A stretch of 64,000 nucleotides of DNA from JBDRRP01 sp964446485 (GCA_964446485.1 CAYUOU010000006.1:17780-81779); one strand, 5' to 3'. Positions 26,412-36,423 are shown, counted from the first letter of the stretch. Made by a program: numbers and translations. Notes: generated by a model not told the origin, from the sequence alone.

Positions 26412-27323
26412 ATGTTTTCACGTCGACATCCGTTTCTGTTTTTCCTAATTGTGATGAGTGCCATCTCCGGCACCGTGGTGTTGGCGCTGATGGCCGCCCT
26501 GATCCTCAGCGCCGGCGATGGGGGGTTTGACTTTGGAGACAAAGTGGGCGTCGTGGAGATTAGCGGCGTTATCGCCGATGCCCGCGACACCCTGGATCAG
26601 CTCGACCAGCTCAGAAAGGACGCCCACGTCAAGGCACTGGTGGTGCGCATCGATTCCCCCGGCGGGGCTGTGGGTCCCTCCCAGGAAATCTACCGCGAAA
26701 TTCAGAGGACCTGCCGGGAGAAGAAAGTCATCGCCTCGCTCGGGGCCGTGGCAGCATCCGGCGGCTACTATATCGCCGCCGCGGCGGACGGCATCGTTGC
26801 CAGCCCGGGTACCGTCACCGGCAGCATCGGTGTTTTGATGGCGTTCACCGATTACCGGGATTTGCTCAGCAAGATCGGGCTGCAGCCGGTTGTGATCAAA
26901 AGCGGTGCTTACAAAGACATGGGCTCCGGCAGCCGTGAAATGACCGACGCGGAGCGAGAAGTGCTCAACGCATTAACGTTGGAGATACACGAGCAGTTCG
27001 TCCGGGACGTGGCCTCCGGTCGCGACATGGATGTGCAGACCGTGCGTGAGGTGGCTGACGGCCGTATTTTTTCAGGCGAAACCTTCCAGGCGATGGGGTT
27101 TATCGATCGTGCCGGCAACTATGCCGATGCCGTGGCGTGGGCCGCCGAACTGGGCGGGATCACCGGAGAGGTCACGACCCTTTCCTTGGAGAAGAAAAAG
27201 CTATCCTTTTTGGACTACGTCGTCGGAAAAATCCTCGGACCGTCGTTGCAACGGTGGCTCACACCCGGGCTGTTTCCCGCATTTTTGTACCGGCCCGGCG
27301 GTGGTGAAACTTCCCCGAAATAA
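26412..27323 (+). CDS. sppA: Signal peptide peptidase SppA (S49 family)
   Basis: 303 residues, the short single-domain form. Residues about 8-36 form an N-terminal membrane anchor (FFLIVMSAISGTVVLALMAA). The catalytic serine lies in GAVAASGGYYIAAAADGIVA and the catalytic lysine in IKSGAYKDMGSGSR. SppA digests cleaved signal peptides in the inner membrane. Its position directly after cmk-rpsA is common in proteobacteria. The start follows GGGAGGTACCC. Confidence 0.92.
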   Translation: MFSRRHPFLFFLIVMSAISGTVVLALMAALILSAGDGGFDFGDKVGVVEISGVIADARDTLDQLDQLRKDAHVKALVVRIDSPGGAVGPSQEIYREIQRTCREKKVIASLGAVAASGGYYIAAAADGIVASPGTVTGSIGVLMAFTDYRDLLSKIGLQPVVIKSGAYKDMGSGSREMTDAEREVLNALTLEIHEQFVRDVASGRDMDVQTVREVADGRIFSGETFQAMGFIDRAGNYADAVAWAAELGGITGEVTTLSLEKKKLSFLDYVVGKILGPSLQRWLTPGLFPAFLYRPGGGETSPK

Positions 27324-27370
27324 GCCTCGACGAGGGAAGTGTTGTCCGCAGAATGTTCTGAGAGGTCAAA

Positions 27371-27979
27371 TCAGGAAAAGATCTCGACATCGCCGAGCCC
27401 TTCACGGATGATTTCAGGAGCATCGTCCATCAAAGAAATGACGCTGGACGGCCGCCCGGGTACCGGCCCGCCGTCGATGACAACGTCGAGGTGGTTGCCG
27501 TAAAAGTCCTGAATCAGTGAGGGATCGTGAAAAGATGCCCCTTCCGGGGTCTTGGCGCTGGCCGACAGGATGGGATGACCCAGTCCGGTAACCAGCTGAA
27601 GGCAAATGGGGTGGTCGGGGACGCGGATGCCGGCGGTTTTACGTTTGGTCAGCATGATTTTGGGGACCAGTTTGGAACCTTCGAGGATGAAGGTGTAGGG
27701 GCCGGGCAGCAGCCGCCGCATGGTCTTGTAGGCGTAGTTGGAGACCTTGGCGTAATCGCTGATATTTTTAAGGTCGGCGCAGATGAAGCTAAAGGGCTTG
27801 TTCTTGCTCCGCTGCCGGAGTTGGTAGATGCGTTCGATGGCCCGCTTGTTCATGATATCGCAGCCGATGCCGTAGTAGGTGTCGGTGGGGTAGGCCATGA
27901 TGCCGCCGGATCGCAGGATTTCCACTACCCGTTCGATGAGGCGTTGCTGCGGATTTTGCGGGTTGATTCTCAAAAGCAT
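27371..27979 (-). CDS. yciO: YciO/Sua5/YrdC-family protein (L-threonylcarbamoyladenylate synthase-like)
   Basis: 202 residues with the YrdC fold. The opening LLRINPQNPQQRLIERVVEI, PTDTYYGIGCDI, and the GDVEIFS ending match E. coli YciO more closely than TsaC. The family core KRKTAGIRVPDHPI is present. TsaC/Sua5 enzymes form threonylcarbamoyl-AMP for t6A37 of tRNA; YciO-type members are paralogues whose own activity is unclear. It is convergent with sppA, and no partner genes (tsaB, tsaD, tsaE) are nearby. Confidence 0.85.
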   Translation of the reverse strand: MLLRINPQNPQQRLIERVVEILRSGGIMAYPTDTYYGIGCDIMNKRAIERIYQLRQRSKNKPFSFICADLKNISDYAKVSNYAYKTMRRLLPGPYTFILEGSKLVPKIMLTKRKTAGIRVPDHPICLQLVTGLGHPILSASAKTPEGASFHDPSLIQDFYGNHLDVVIDGGPVPGRPSSVISLMDDAPEIIREGLGDVEIFS

Positions 27980-28246
27980 ATGAATGACTCCATTTTTGCT
28001 GCTCGCCGGCCGTTAGCGGCAGTAAGCATTACGGTAAAACCGCTGCAATTGCAACTGCTCCACCGGCGGTATAGCAATTCTCGCTGAATCGGTATGTTAC
28101 GTTTATAACGGCGTGGCGGCCGCATAGATCTTGACGGCAAAAGGCGTTGCTAAAGCGGCGCCCTCGTGGTATCCGACCGGCTTAATTAATGACACCCCCT
28201 CGAGCGGGGGCTGGACCCCGCCGATGCATCAACGACCGGAGGCACC

Positions 28247-29710
28247 ATGAACAAAATTCCCCCCGAGGAATCCTACTCCTTTGATGATGTCCTGCTTGTC
28301 CCCGGATACTCCGATGTGCTGCCCAATGACTGCGACACCACGACGCCGCTGACCCGTCACATCCGACTGAACATCCCCCTCATGAGCGCCGCCATGGACA
28401 CGGTGACGGAGTCACGGACGGCCATCAGCATGGCGCGTGAGGGCGGGATCGGCTTTATTCACCGAAATATGAGCATCGATAACCAGGTGACGGAGGTGGG
28501 CAAGGTCAAAAAATCCGAAAGCGGCATGATCATTGATCCGGTCACCATCGATCCGGATCGAAAAATTGAAGAAGTGCTCAAACTCATGGAGCAGTTCCGC
28601 ATTTCCGGAGTGCCGGTCATCCGCGGCGAACAGTTGGTGGGTATCGTGACCAATCGGGATCTTCGGTTTGAAACCGATCTGGACAAGCCGGTTTCGGCGG
28701 TGATGACCCATCAGCACCTGATCACCGTGTCCGAAGGCATCACGCTGGAAGAATCCAAGAAACTCCTGCACAAGCATCGCATCGAAAAGCTCCTGGTGGT
28801 GGACAAAAGCGACCGCCTCACCGGAATGATCACTATCAAGGACATCGAGAAGATCAAAAAATACCCCAACGCCTGCAAAGACCGTCTGGGACGCCTGCGG
28901 GTGGGGGCGGCCATCGGCGTCGGGTCCGACTGCGTGGAGCGTGCCGAACTGCTCCTGAATGCCGGTGCGGATATTCTTCTCATCGACACCTCCCATGGGC
29001 ACTCGCTGAATGTCATCGAGGCCGTCAAATCGCTGAAGGCCGCGTTCCCGGATATGGATCTCATTGCCGGCAATGTTGCCACGGCCAAAGGCACTCAGGA
29101 TCTCATCGATGCCGGCGTCGATGCCGTCAAAGTGGGGATCGGACCCGGCAGCATCTGCACAACCCGTATCGTGGCCGGTATCGGCATCCCCCAGGTCTCG
29201 GCGATCATGGCCTGCCGATCCGTATCCAGCAAAACCGGCGTGCCCATCATTGCTGATGGGGGGATCAAATACTCCGGGGATCTCGCCAAGGCCATCGGCG
29301 CCGGTGCCCATTCCGTCATGATTGGCGGACTTTTTGCCGGCACTCAGGAGAGCCCTGGCGAACAGATTCTCTTTCAGGGGCGAACCTACAAGGTCTATCG
29401 CGGTATGGGGTCTCTTGAGGCCATGAAAAAAGGCAGCAAGGATCGTTACTACCAGACAGCGCAGGAGCACGACGACAAACTCGTGCCGGAAGGCATTGTG
29501 GGCCGCGTTCCCTACCGGGGCCCACTGTCGGAAAACATCCACCAACTCATCGGCGGTTTGAAGGCCGGCATGGGATACGTTGGCTGCCGCACCCTGGATG
29601 AACTCAGAGAGAAGGCCCGGTTCGTGAAGATATCGGCCGCCGGGTTGCGGGAAAGCCATGTTCACGATGTCATCATCACCAAGGAAGCTCCCAACTACCG
29701 CATCGATTAG
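28247..29710 (+). CDS. guaB: IMP dehydrogenase
   Basis: 487 residues. It oxidises IMP to XMP, the first step toward GMP. The catalytic cysteine is in GPGSICTTRIVAG (Cys304). Two CBS domains occupy about residues 95-205, between the two halves of the TIM barrel. PLMSAAMDTVTE and YRGMGSLEAMKKGSKDRY are typical. The start follows GACCGGAGGCACC. dnaE begins 92 bases downstream. guaA is not in the window. Confidence 0.97.
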   Translation: MNKIPPEESYSFDDVLLVPGYSDVLPNDCDTTTPLTRHIRLNIPLMSAAMDTVTESRTAISMAREGGIGFIHRNMSIDNQVTEVGKVKKSESGMIIDPVTIDPDRKIEEVLKLMEQFRISGVPVIRGEQLVGIVTNRDLRFETDLDKPVSAVMTHQHLITVSEGITLEESKKLLHKHRIEKLLVVDKSDRLTGMITIKDIEKIKKYPNACKDRLGRLRVGAAIGVGSDCVERAELLLNAGADILLIDTSHGHSLNVIEAVKSLKAAFPDMDLIAGNVATAKGTQDLIDAGVDAVKVGIGPGSICTTRIVAGIGIPQVSAIMACRSVSSKTGVPIIADGGIKYSGDLAKAIGAGAHSVMIGGLFAGTQESPGEQILFQGRTYKVYRGMGSLEAMKKGSKDRYYQTAQEHDDKLVPEGIVGRVPYRGPLSENIHQLIGGLKAGMGYVGCRTLDELREKARFVKISAAGLRESHVHDVIITKEAPNYRID

Positions 29711-29801
29711 TGTGGCGGTATCCAACGCAACCCAGGAATGCCGGTGTAGCGAGAGACCCAATGGCGCCGGCCGCCACTGCCGAGATTCCGGATCGACGCC
29801 C

Positions 29802-32800
29802 ATGACCCCACCTGCCTCGAGTTTCGTGCACCTGCACGTTCACTCCCAGTACAGCCTTCTGGATGGCGCCATCCGGCTCACCGACCTCATCGAACGCGCC
29901 AAATCCTATGGGATGCCGGCTGTTGCCGTGACCGACCACGGCACCATGTTCGGCGCCCTGGAGTTCTTCGAACTGGCCACCAAGGCGGGCATACGCCCCA
30001 TTATCGGCTGCGAGTGCTATATCGCCCCGCGACGGCTTTCCGATAAAACCTCCATGGACAGCAAGGGGACCCATCACCTGCTGCTGCTGGCCGAGACTCA
30101 GGAGGGCTATCGAAACCTTTGTCACATGGCCAGCGTTGCCCAGTTGGAGGGGTTCTACTACAAGCCGCGCATCGATATGGAATTGCTTCGGGTACACAGC
30201 CGAGGGCTCATCGCTATGAGCGCCTGCTTGCACGGCCAGATACCTAGCGCCATTCTGGCAGGTGCATCGACTAGGGCCGATGCAGCGGCCAGGACCTACC
30301 AGAAGATTTTCGGAGAAGACAATTTTTTTCTCGAGGTTCAACACAACGGCATAACAGAACAGGCCATGGTCAACGAAGCCCTGCTCGACATGAGCCAGCG
30401 CCTGTCCATCCCGTTAGTCGCCAGCAACGACTGCCACTATCTCGATCACGATCATTTCCGCGCCCATGAAGTCCTCTTGTGCATTCAGACGGGCAAGACC
30501 CTCAGCGATCCCAAACGGTTTCGTTTCGGCACCAAGGAATTGTATTTCAAATCGCCGGCGGAGATGGAGACCGCATTCGGCGCCTACCCTGATGCCCTGG
30601 CCAACACGCTTTCCATCGCCCAGCGTTGCCATGTCGAATTCGATTTCGGTACCTATCATTTTCCACAATTTGACAGCCAGACGGACCTGAGCACCGATGC
30701 CGTGTTCGAGGACACTGCCCGCCAGGGGTTTGCGCGCATTTTGGCCCGCGCCCGGGAGCGAAATCCGCATCTGGAAGAAAGCATCTACCAGGAGCGTCTG
30801 GATTTCGAAATCAAGACCATCATCGATATGGGATTCCCCGGCTATTTTCTCATTGTCGCGGATTTCATCCGGTATGCAAAAGAAAACGGTGTACCGGTGG
30901 GACCCGGACGCGGATCGGCCGCCGGCAGCATTGTTGCCTACGCCATGGGGATCACAGATCTGGATCCCATTGAGCACGGGCTTATCTTTGAGCGGTTTCT
31001 CAACCCGGCCCGAACCAGCATGCCGGACATCGATGTGGACTTCTGCATCAACGGCCGGGAGAAGATTTTTAAATACGTGGTTGAGAAATACGGTGGCGGA
31101 GACTTCGTCGCCCAGATCATTACCTTCGGAAAACTCAAGACACGCGCTGTGATTCGTGATGTGGGGCGTGCGATGGATATCCCTCTTTCCGAAGTGGACA
31201 CCATCGCTAAACTGGTACCGGATGTGCTCAACATCAGCCTTCAAGAAGCCCTTGCCCAAGAGCCCCGCCTGGCGGAGATGGTGGATTCCCAGCCGCACAT
31301 TCGGGAACTCGTGGATATCGCCCTGACGCTCGAGGGGCTTCCCCGCCACGCGTCCACCCACGCCGCCGGCGTCGTCATCGGCGATCAGCCGCTGGTCAAC
31401 TACCTGCCTTTGTACCGCGGCAAAAAGGGCGAGGTGGTCACCCAGTTCGACATGAAGCGGGTGGAGAAGATCGGTTTGGTAAAATTCGATTTCCTCGGGT
31501 TGCGAAACCTGACCGTTATCAATTATGCGCTGAAACTCATCGCCGACCAGGGCCGGCTCGTTCCGGATATGGACACCCTCGACCTCGGGGACGAACTGAC
31601 CTATCAGCTGTTGTGCCGGGGGGACACCACCGGCGTATTTCAGTTGGAAAGCTCCGGGATGAAGGACCTCCTGGTACGCCTCAAACCGGCGAGTTTCGCC
31701 GATGTTACGGCACTGGTGGCCCTCTATCGCCCGGGACCCATGGGCAGCGGCATGGTCGACAACTTTGTCGAGTGCAAACACGGACGAAAGCCCGTCACCT
31801 ATCTACTGCCTGAATTGGAGCCCATATTGAGGGAGACCTATGGGGTCATCCTCTACCAGGAACAGGTCATGAAGATTGCGGCCGTATTGGCCAATTACTC
31901 CATGTCCGAAGCCGACGGACTTCGAAAAGCCATGGGCAAGAAAATTGCCGAAGTCATGGCCCAGCAGCGGGAGCGATTCATTACCGGTGCCATCGATAGC
32001 GGATACCCGGGCCATGTGGCGGAAACCATATTCAACCTGATGGAGAAATTCGGCGGTTACGGATTCAACAAGTCCCACAGCGCCGCCTACGCCCTCATCG
32101 CTTTCCAGACGGCCTATTTGAAGGCCCACTACCCCGTCGAGTTCATGGCTGCGCTGCTGACCAGTGAGATGACCTCCATCGACGGCGTCGTGAAGTTCAT
32201 CGCCGAGTGCCGGAAACACCAGATCGAGGTACTGCCGCCGGATATCAACAGCAGCAGCACGGAGTTCACCGTTTACGATGGCAGCATCCGCTTTGGTCTG
32301 GTGGCCGTGAAGAACGTCGGTGAAGGGGCCATCTCATCCATCGTCGAAACCCGCACCGAGGGCGGAGGCTTTGCCTCTTTGTTTGATTTTTGCGCTCGCG
32401 TCGATCTGAGAAAAGTGAACAAACGGGTCATTGAAAGCCTTATCAAATGCGGCGCCTTCGACACCACCGGCGCGCCGCGTGCCGCCATGCTGGCGGTGCT
32501 CGAGGAGGCACTGGGATACGGTCAGCGCATCCAGAAACAGCAGAACGATCCTCAGATGGGCCTTTTCGACCAAGGCGATACGCCGCTTGAGATCAACATG
32601 CCGACCATGCCGGCCCTCACGGAATGGGATGATCGGCAGCGACTGTTTTTCGAGAAGGAGGCCCTCGGGTTCTACATCACCGGTCACCCCTTGGCCCGGC
32701 ATGAGGCGTTGTTGGAAAAGTACACAACGACCGATGCCATTGCTTTGAAGGAAACCACCGATAAGCAGACCGTGAGGATTGGAGGGATGATTGCCGGCAC

Positions 32801-33290
32801 CCGCCTGTTGAGGACCAAGAGGGGTGACCAGATGGCCTTTCTCTCAATCGAAGACATGCACGGGACTTTCGAAGTGATTGCCTTCCCGGAAGTCTATGCT
32901 GCCGCGGAAGCCATCATTGTGCCCGAAGCCCAAGTGCTGATTCGCGGTGTGGCGCAAAAAGAGGAAAACGCCGTCAAGATCATCGCCGAGGAATTGATCT
33001 CCATGGAAAGCGCTGAGGCGTTGTGGACCACCAGTGTGCACCTGACCATCGATCTCGAACGGGTCCAGGCAGACCAGCTTCATGATTTGAAGCGGGTGTT
33101 CTCTACATACCGCGGCAGCAGTAAAGGATTTCTCCATCTGCTTGAACCACGGCGTGCGGAAGCCGTCATCGCGCTGCCCGACAGCATACGACTCAAAGCC
33201 GGTATAGACTTTGAGCGGGCCGTCGAGTCGGTGCTGGGCTACAAAGCCGTGGAGACCACCTGCAGCAGTCAAACACACAATGCACTCTGA
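29802..33290 (+). CDS. dnaE: DNA polymerase III alpha subunit
   Basis: 1162 residues from the ATG at 29802; longer frames overlap guaB and are rejected. The N-terminal PHP domain is clear (FVHLHVHSQYSLLDGAIR, AVTDHGTMFGALEF). The polymerase core contains GPGRGSAAGSIVAYAMGIT and MPDIDVDFCINGRE, holding catalytic aspartates, followed by the beta-clamp and helix-hairpin-helix regions (GYGFNKSHSAAYALIAFQTA), and the C-terminal OB fold (VRIGGMIAGTRLLRTKRGD). It is the replicative polymerase subunit. Typical of DnaE1. Confidence 0.97.
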   Translation: MTPPASSFVHLHVHSQYSLLDGAIRLTDLIERAKSYGMPAVAVTDHGTMFGALEFFELATKAGIRPIIGCECYIAPRRLSDKTSMDSKGTHHLLLLAETQEGYRNLCHMASVAQLEGFYYKPRIDMELLRVHSRGLIAMSACLHGQIPSAILAGASTRADAAARTYQKIFGEDNFFLEVQHNGITEQAMVNEALLDMSQRLSIPLVASNDCHYLDHDHFRAHEVLLCIQTGKTLSDPKRFRFGTKELYFKSPAEMETAFGAYPDALANTLSIAQRCHVEFDFGTYHFPQFDSQTDLSTDAVFEDTARQGFARILARARERNPHLEESIYQERLDFEIKTIIDMGFPGYFLIVADFIRYAKENGVPVGPGRGSAAGSIVAYAMGITDLDPIEHGLIFERFLNPARTSMPDIDVDFCINGREKIFKYVVEKYGGGDFVAQIITFGKLKTRAVIRDVGRAMDIPLSEVDTIAKLVPDVLNISLQEALAQEPRLAEMVDSQPHIRELVDIALTLEGLPRHASTHAAGVVIGDQPLVNYLPLYRGKKGEVVTQFDMKRVEKIGLVKFDFLGLRNLTVINYALKLIADQGRLVPDMDTLDLGDELTYQLLCRGDTTGVFQLESSGMKDLLVRLKPASFADVTALVALYRPGPMGSGMVDNFVECKHGRKPVTYLLPELEPILRETYGVILYQEQVMKIAAVLANYSMSEADGLRKAMGKKIAEVMAQQRERFITGAIDSGYPGHVAETIFNLMEKFGGYGFNKSHSAAYALIAFQTAYLKAHYPVEFMAALLTSEMTSIDGVVKFIAECRKHQIEVLPPDINSSSTEFTVYDGSIRFGLVAVKNVGEGAISSIVETRTEGGGFASLFDFCARVDLRKVNKRVIESLIKCGAFDTTGAPRAAMLAVLEEALGYGQRIQKQQNDPQMGLFDQGDTPLEINMPTMPALTEWDDRQRLFFEKEALGFYITGHPLARHEALLEKYTTTDAIALKETTDKQTVRIGGMIAGTRLLRTKRGDQMAFLSIEDMHGTFEVIAFPEVYAAAEAIIVPEAQVLIRGVAQKEENAVKIIAEELISMESAEALWTTSVHLTIDLERVQADQLHDLKRVFSTYRGSSKGFLHLLEPRRAEAVIALPDSIRLKAGIDFERAVESVLGYKAVETTCSSQTHNAL

Positions 33291-33311
33291 CAACGCCCAA
33301 AGGATGATTCC

Positions 33312-34451
33312 ATGAAAGTGCCTCTGCTTGATCTAAAACGTCAGTACCAGTCCCTCAAGGAAGAAATCCTTCCGGCCATTTCGGCACTCTGCGAGACGCA
33401 GCATTTTATCTTGGGCCCCAGTGTGGAAGCCTTCGAGCGTGAAGTGGCGGCCTACTGCGGTGCACCGCATGCCATCGGCGTGTCTTCCGGCTCTGATGCC
33501 CTCATCATTTCCCTCATGGCGGCCGATGTCGGGCCGGGCGATGTGGTGATTACCAGCCCGTACACATTTTTTGCCACGGCGGGTGCGGTGAGCCGCCTGG
33601 GCGCAATACCACGCTTTGTCGACATCGATCCGGTAACGTTCAATATCAGCGCAACGGGAGTCGCTGAATTGCTGGATCGCATGTCCGCCTCTGAGCGTGA
33701 CGGGGTAAAAGCGATATTGCCGGTGCATCTGTATGGCCAATGTGCGGACATGGGAACGATACTGGAGATCGCGAAGACCCACGGGGTCTGCGTGATCGAG
33801 GATGCCGCCCAGGCCATCGGCGCCGAATACCAGGGGCAGCGTGCCGGCAGCATGGGGGATTTCGGGTGCTTTTCCTTCTTTCCATCCAAAAACCTGGGGG
33901 CCTTTGGCGATGGCGGCATGGTTACCACCCGCAGCGACCGTGACCGGGAGCGCCTGATCGATTTGCGCAATCACGGCGCCCGCCCAAAGTATTACCATCA
34001 GCTGATCGGCGGGAATTTCCGCCTGGATGCCATTCAGGCCACCGTGCTTTCCATCAAGCTAAAATACCTGGATGACTGGACCCGGGAACGCCAGAAGAAT
34101 GCCGACCATTATCGGCGTCGCTTCGCCGCCGCCACATCCCAGGGGCAGATTGTCCTGCCAGCAGCCGTCGAATCTCGTCACATTTACAATCAGTTTGTCA
34201 TTCGGGTCGGTGGCGACCGTGACGCTCTGCGGAACTATCTGGCCGAGGCCGGCATCGGTACGGAGGTTTACTACCCAGTGCCCTTGCATTTGCAGGCATG
34301 CTTCGCCGATCTCAGCTATCGGCCCGGCGATTTTCCCGAGGCCGAAGCCGCGGCCTCGCAAACGCTGGCCCTCCCCATCTATCCGGAACTGTCCGACGAG
34401 CAGATGAATTACGTGGTGGCGACCATCGCAGCGTTCTATCATCAGCGCTGA
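33312..34451 (+). CDS. DegT/DnrJ/EryC1/StrS family aminotransferase
   Basis: 379 residues, full length. The family uses PLP to aminate nucleotide keto-sugars. The start VPLLDLKRQYQSL, GVSSGSDALIISLMA, EDAAQAIGAEYQG and the PLP lysine motif FSFFPSKNLGAFGDGGMV are present. It begins 21 bases after dnaE and is convergent with the DUF2156 gene 17 bases downstream. No other sugar-nucleotide genes are adjacent, so the substrate is unknown. It may contribute to surface glycan synthesis. Confidence 0.9.
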   Translation: MKVPLLDLKRQYQSLKEEILPAISALCETQHFILGPSVEAFEREVAAYCGAPHAIGVSSGSDALIISLMAADVGPGDVVITSPYTFFATAGAVSRLGAIPRFVDIDPVTFNISATGVAELLDRMSASERDGVKAILPVHLYGQCADMGTILEIAKTHGVCVIEDAAQAIGAEYQGQRAGSMGDFGCFSFFPSKNLGAFGDGGMVTTRSDRDRERLIDLRNHGARPKYYHQLIGGNFRLDAIQATVLSIKLKYLDDWTRERQKNADHYRRRFAAATSQGQIVLPAAVESRHIYNQFVIRVGGDRDALRNYLAEAGIGTEVYYPVPLHLQACFADLSYRPGDFPEAEAAASQTLALPIYPELSDEQMNYVVATIAAFYHQR

Positions 34452-34468
34452 TCTTTGGCGGTGGCGCG

Positions 34469-35377
34469 TTAGAAGCGCACATCGTATTTTTCAATGTAGC
34501 CGATGGGGTGGTAGGACAGTTTGGCTCTTCTCAACCCTTCGTCATCCAAATCCTGTTCGCGATTCACCACGCGAAACGCATCCTGGATGGTTTCCAGATA
34601 CAGCTTGTTGATGGCCTGGTAGGCGCCCTTGAAGTCGGTGTTGGCCTTTTCGAAGTGGATGACCGCCATCTCTTCCGTGAGTGCTTCGGAAATGGTATAG
34701 GCAGCCAGCACGTCTCCCACCATGATGGCCCCGCCGCTGAGACCGGACAAACGGTCCCAGTGCTTCAGGGTTTTCTCAATGGCGTGGTTTTCTGCCATGA
34801 GCGTCTCAGAGGATTCGCAGTCCCGCCAGAGACACCAGTCTGACTGCATGTCGCGCGCCATGCCGATCGTCTTCCCGCCGAGGGGCAGATAGGTGGCGTC
34901 GTGGTTTCGCATGAACTGGTTTACGAGGTTTTTCTTCTTGTGAAACCGGTTTCCCTTGAGTGCCGCCAGAGACGCAATGTCATAGAGATAGTCCCAGTGC
35001 CCTCGCCGGGGGGTCACTGCTTGTGGCGGGGGGGATAGGGCTTCCCATTGACTGGCCAACTGCTGGGGCACGCGGTCGAAACGCCCGATGGCGTCGAGTT
35101 CGTGGCGTTTTGCCGACCAGTCGACGGCGCTCCAGTCGCCAATGGGAGCCCAGTGAATGGTCTCCGTTTCGGTGTGCTGGCGGATCCAGACAAGATCCGC
35201 CTCCCACGCCCACTCGAGACCATGGACCTCAGACCAACTCCACAGGTTGACGAAGCTGTAGTCGGAGGACACCTGGGGGCAAGCCGCCAGGCGTTGGCGG
35301 TATTCGTGTTCTTGCTCGATCGAGATGGGGCCGTATGGCGGCGTCATCAGTCTTGTGTGTCCCTTCTTGGATGTCAT
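34469..35377 (-). CDS. DUF2156/GNAT-like protein (phosphatidylglycerol lysyltransferase C-terminal type)
   Basis: 302 residues from the ATG at 35377, with an alternative ATG at 35347. A promoter-like pair at 35423-35452 argues against the longer frame. DYSFVNLWSWSEVHG and LKGNRFHKKKNLVNQFMRNH are typical of the DUF2156 group, two fused GNAT-like domains related to the lipid-lysylation domain of MprF. No membrane segments are present, so it is soluble and not a complete MprF. Function of stand-alone members is unknown. The ribosome binding site is weak. Confidence 0.75.
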   Translation of the reverse strand: MTSKKGHTRLMTPPYGPISIEQEHEYRQRLAACPQVSSDYSFVNLWSWSEVHGLEWAWEADLVWIRQHTETETIHWAPIGDWSAVDWSAKRHELDAIGRFDRVPQQLASQWEALSPPPQAVTPRRGHWDYLYDIASLAALKGNRFHKKKNLVNQFMRNHDATYLPLGGKTIGMARDMQSDWCLWRDCESSETLMAENHAIEKTLKHWDRLSGLSGGAIMVGDVLAAYTISEALTEEMAVIHFEKANTDFKGAYQAINKLYLETIQDAFRVVNREQDLDDEGLRRAKLSYHPIGYIEKYDVRF

Positions 35378-35422
35378 TATCTGCCCGCAGACCGCGTGTT
35401 TGCAGCCGCGGGTCGGTTTGGT

Positions 35423-35452
35423 AATATAGAGCAGGCATCGTGCCAAAGTCAA
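35423..35452 (-). promoter_or_regulatory. Candidate sigma-70 promoter of the DUF2156 gene
   Basis: On the minus strand TTGACT and TATATT are separated by 18 bases, with the start codon about 45 bases downstream of the -10 box. It supports the shorter start at 35377. Confidence 0.55.
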
Positions 35453-35484
35453 AAAAAACCATTGCCATGGCGGCAAGTGCGGAG

Positions 35485-35513
35485 TTGACAAAACTCCAGC
35501 CCTGACGTTAATG
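35485..35513 (+). promoter_or_regulatory. Candidate sigma-70 promoter upstream of yqgE
   Basis: TTGACA, 17 bases, then TTAATG (or TAATGC with 18). It is divergent from the DUF2156 promoter and about 160 bases before the YqgE start codon. Confidence 0.4.
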
Positions 35514-35673
35514 CTTGTGTCCAATGCGATCGTCGTCGCAACGAATACCGGCGGTGCCGGCGCTCGACTGCGACGCGGCGTACTGGTCGCGCCATCGTGC
35601 GTGCGACAGCGGCGGCATCGATACCCGACCCCGCCGAATGACAAGCACTCTTTTTCCCTGTTTCGAGGTCGCT

Positions 35674-36246
35674 ATGCCATCGGGTTTTGCCGCCGGTTCA
35701 TTAAAGGGCCAATTCGTCATTGCCATGCCTGCACTTGGCGACCCGAATTTTTTTCAGACCGTCACCCTCATTTCCGAGCACAATGACCAAGGGGCCCTTG
35801 GCATTGTCGTCAACCGTGTGCATGCGCTCCTATCGGCTGAAGATATTTTCAGCGAATTGGATCTGGAGATTCGCGTCGATGCCGGGAAAATACCGGTGCA
35901 TATCGGCGGGCCGGTTCACAGCGATGAGGTTTTTGTTCTTCACGGCCCCCCCTTGAACTTCGAAGGCTGTCTGCCGGTGACCGGTTCCCTGGCATTGAGC
36001 AACAGCCTCGATGTACTCCAACACCTGGCGAGGGGAGATGGGCCCCAGATGGCCATGATTGCATTGGGGTGCGCCGGCTGGGGGCCGGGGCAACTGGAAG
36101 CGGAATTGCGGGACAACAGCTGGCTGACGGGCTCTGCTTCGAGCGACATCATTTTTGAGCTGCCGATCCATGAACGCTGGGAGCGTGCCATTCGCGATAT
36201 CGGAGTGGACCCGGCGCTGCTCAGCGGCGTTGCCGGGAATGCCTGA
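35674..36246 (+). CDS. YqgE/AlgH family protein
   Basis: I place the start at the ATG at 35674, giving 190 residues, the usual length. SLKGQFVIAMPALGDPNFFQTVTLI, GALGIVVNRV, VHIGGPVHSDEVFVLH and LGCAGWGPGQLEAEL are hallmark segments. AlgH was named from Pseudomonas alginate regulation, but the biochemical role of this widespread family is unknown. The longer frame from 35515 is rejected because its N-terminal 53 residues resemble no known protein and it lacks a ribosome binding site. Confidence 0.9.
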   Translation: MPSGFAAGSLKGQFVIAMPALGDPNFFQTVTLISEHNDQGALGIVVNRVHALLSAEDIFSELDLEIRVDAGKIPVHIGGPVHSDEVFVLHGPPLNFEGCLPVTGSLALSNSLDVLQHLARGDGPQMAMIALGCAGWGPGQLEAELRDNSWLTGSASSDIIFELPIHERWERAIRDIGVDPALLSGVAGNA

Positions 36247-36282
36247 AGCCGTCGTCCGGGTGAGTGCAGTACCCGTTGTGGT

Positions 36283-36423
36283 CTACTTCGATTTCTCGGA
36301 GCGGACTTTTTTCTTTTTAAGGCAGTTTTTATCTTTGCGGACGAAGGCGCAGAGCTTCGGATTGAAATACTCTTTGCAGTTCAGAGGATTGTACAACGGA
36401 CACTCAGGGTGTTTCTCAGACAT
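36283..36423 (-). CDS. 46-residue Cys-rich basic protein
   Basis: This minus-strand gene is short. It starts at the ATG at 36423 (SEKHPECPLYNPLNC) and ends at the TAG at 36283. Its four cysteines at positions 8, 16, 25 and 33 are spaced CX7CX8CX7C, and the last 15 residues are mostly Lys/Arg. This pattern suggests a metal-binding or nucleic-acid-contacting mini-domain. I recall similar small ORFs in related deltaproteobacteria but cannot name a family. It is convergent with yqgE. Confidence 0.6.
   Translation of the reverse strand: MSEKHPECPLYNPLNCKEYFNPKLCAFVRKDKNCLKKKKVRSEKSK

Noticed and set aside
28412..29803. 463-codon open frame antisense to guaB
   Set aside because: Long antisense frames are common in high-GC genes; guaB is intact and explains the region.
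30414..31781. 455-codon open frame antisense to dnaE
   Set aside because: No recognisable protein; dnaE covers the region with clear polymerase motifs.
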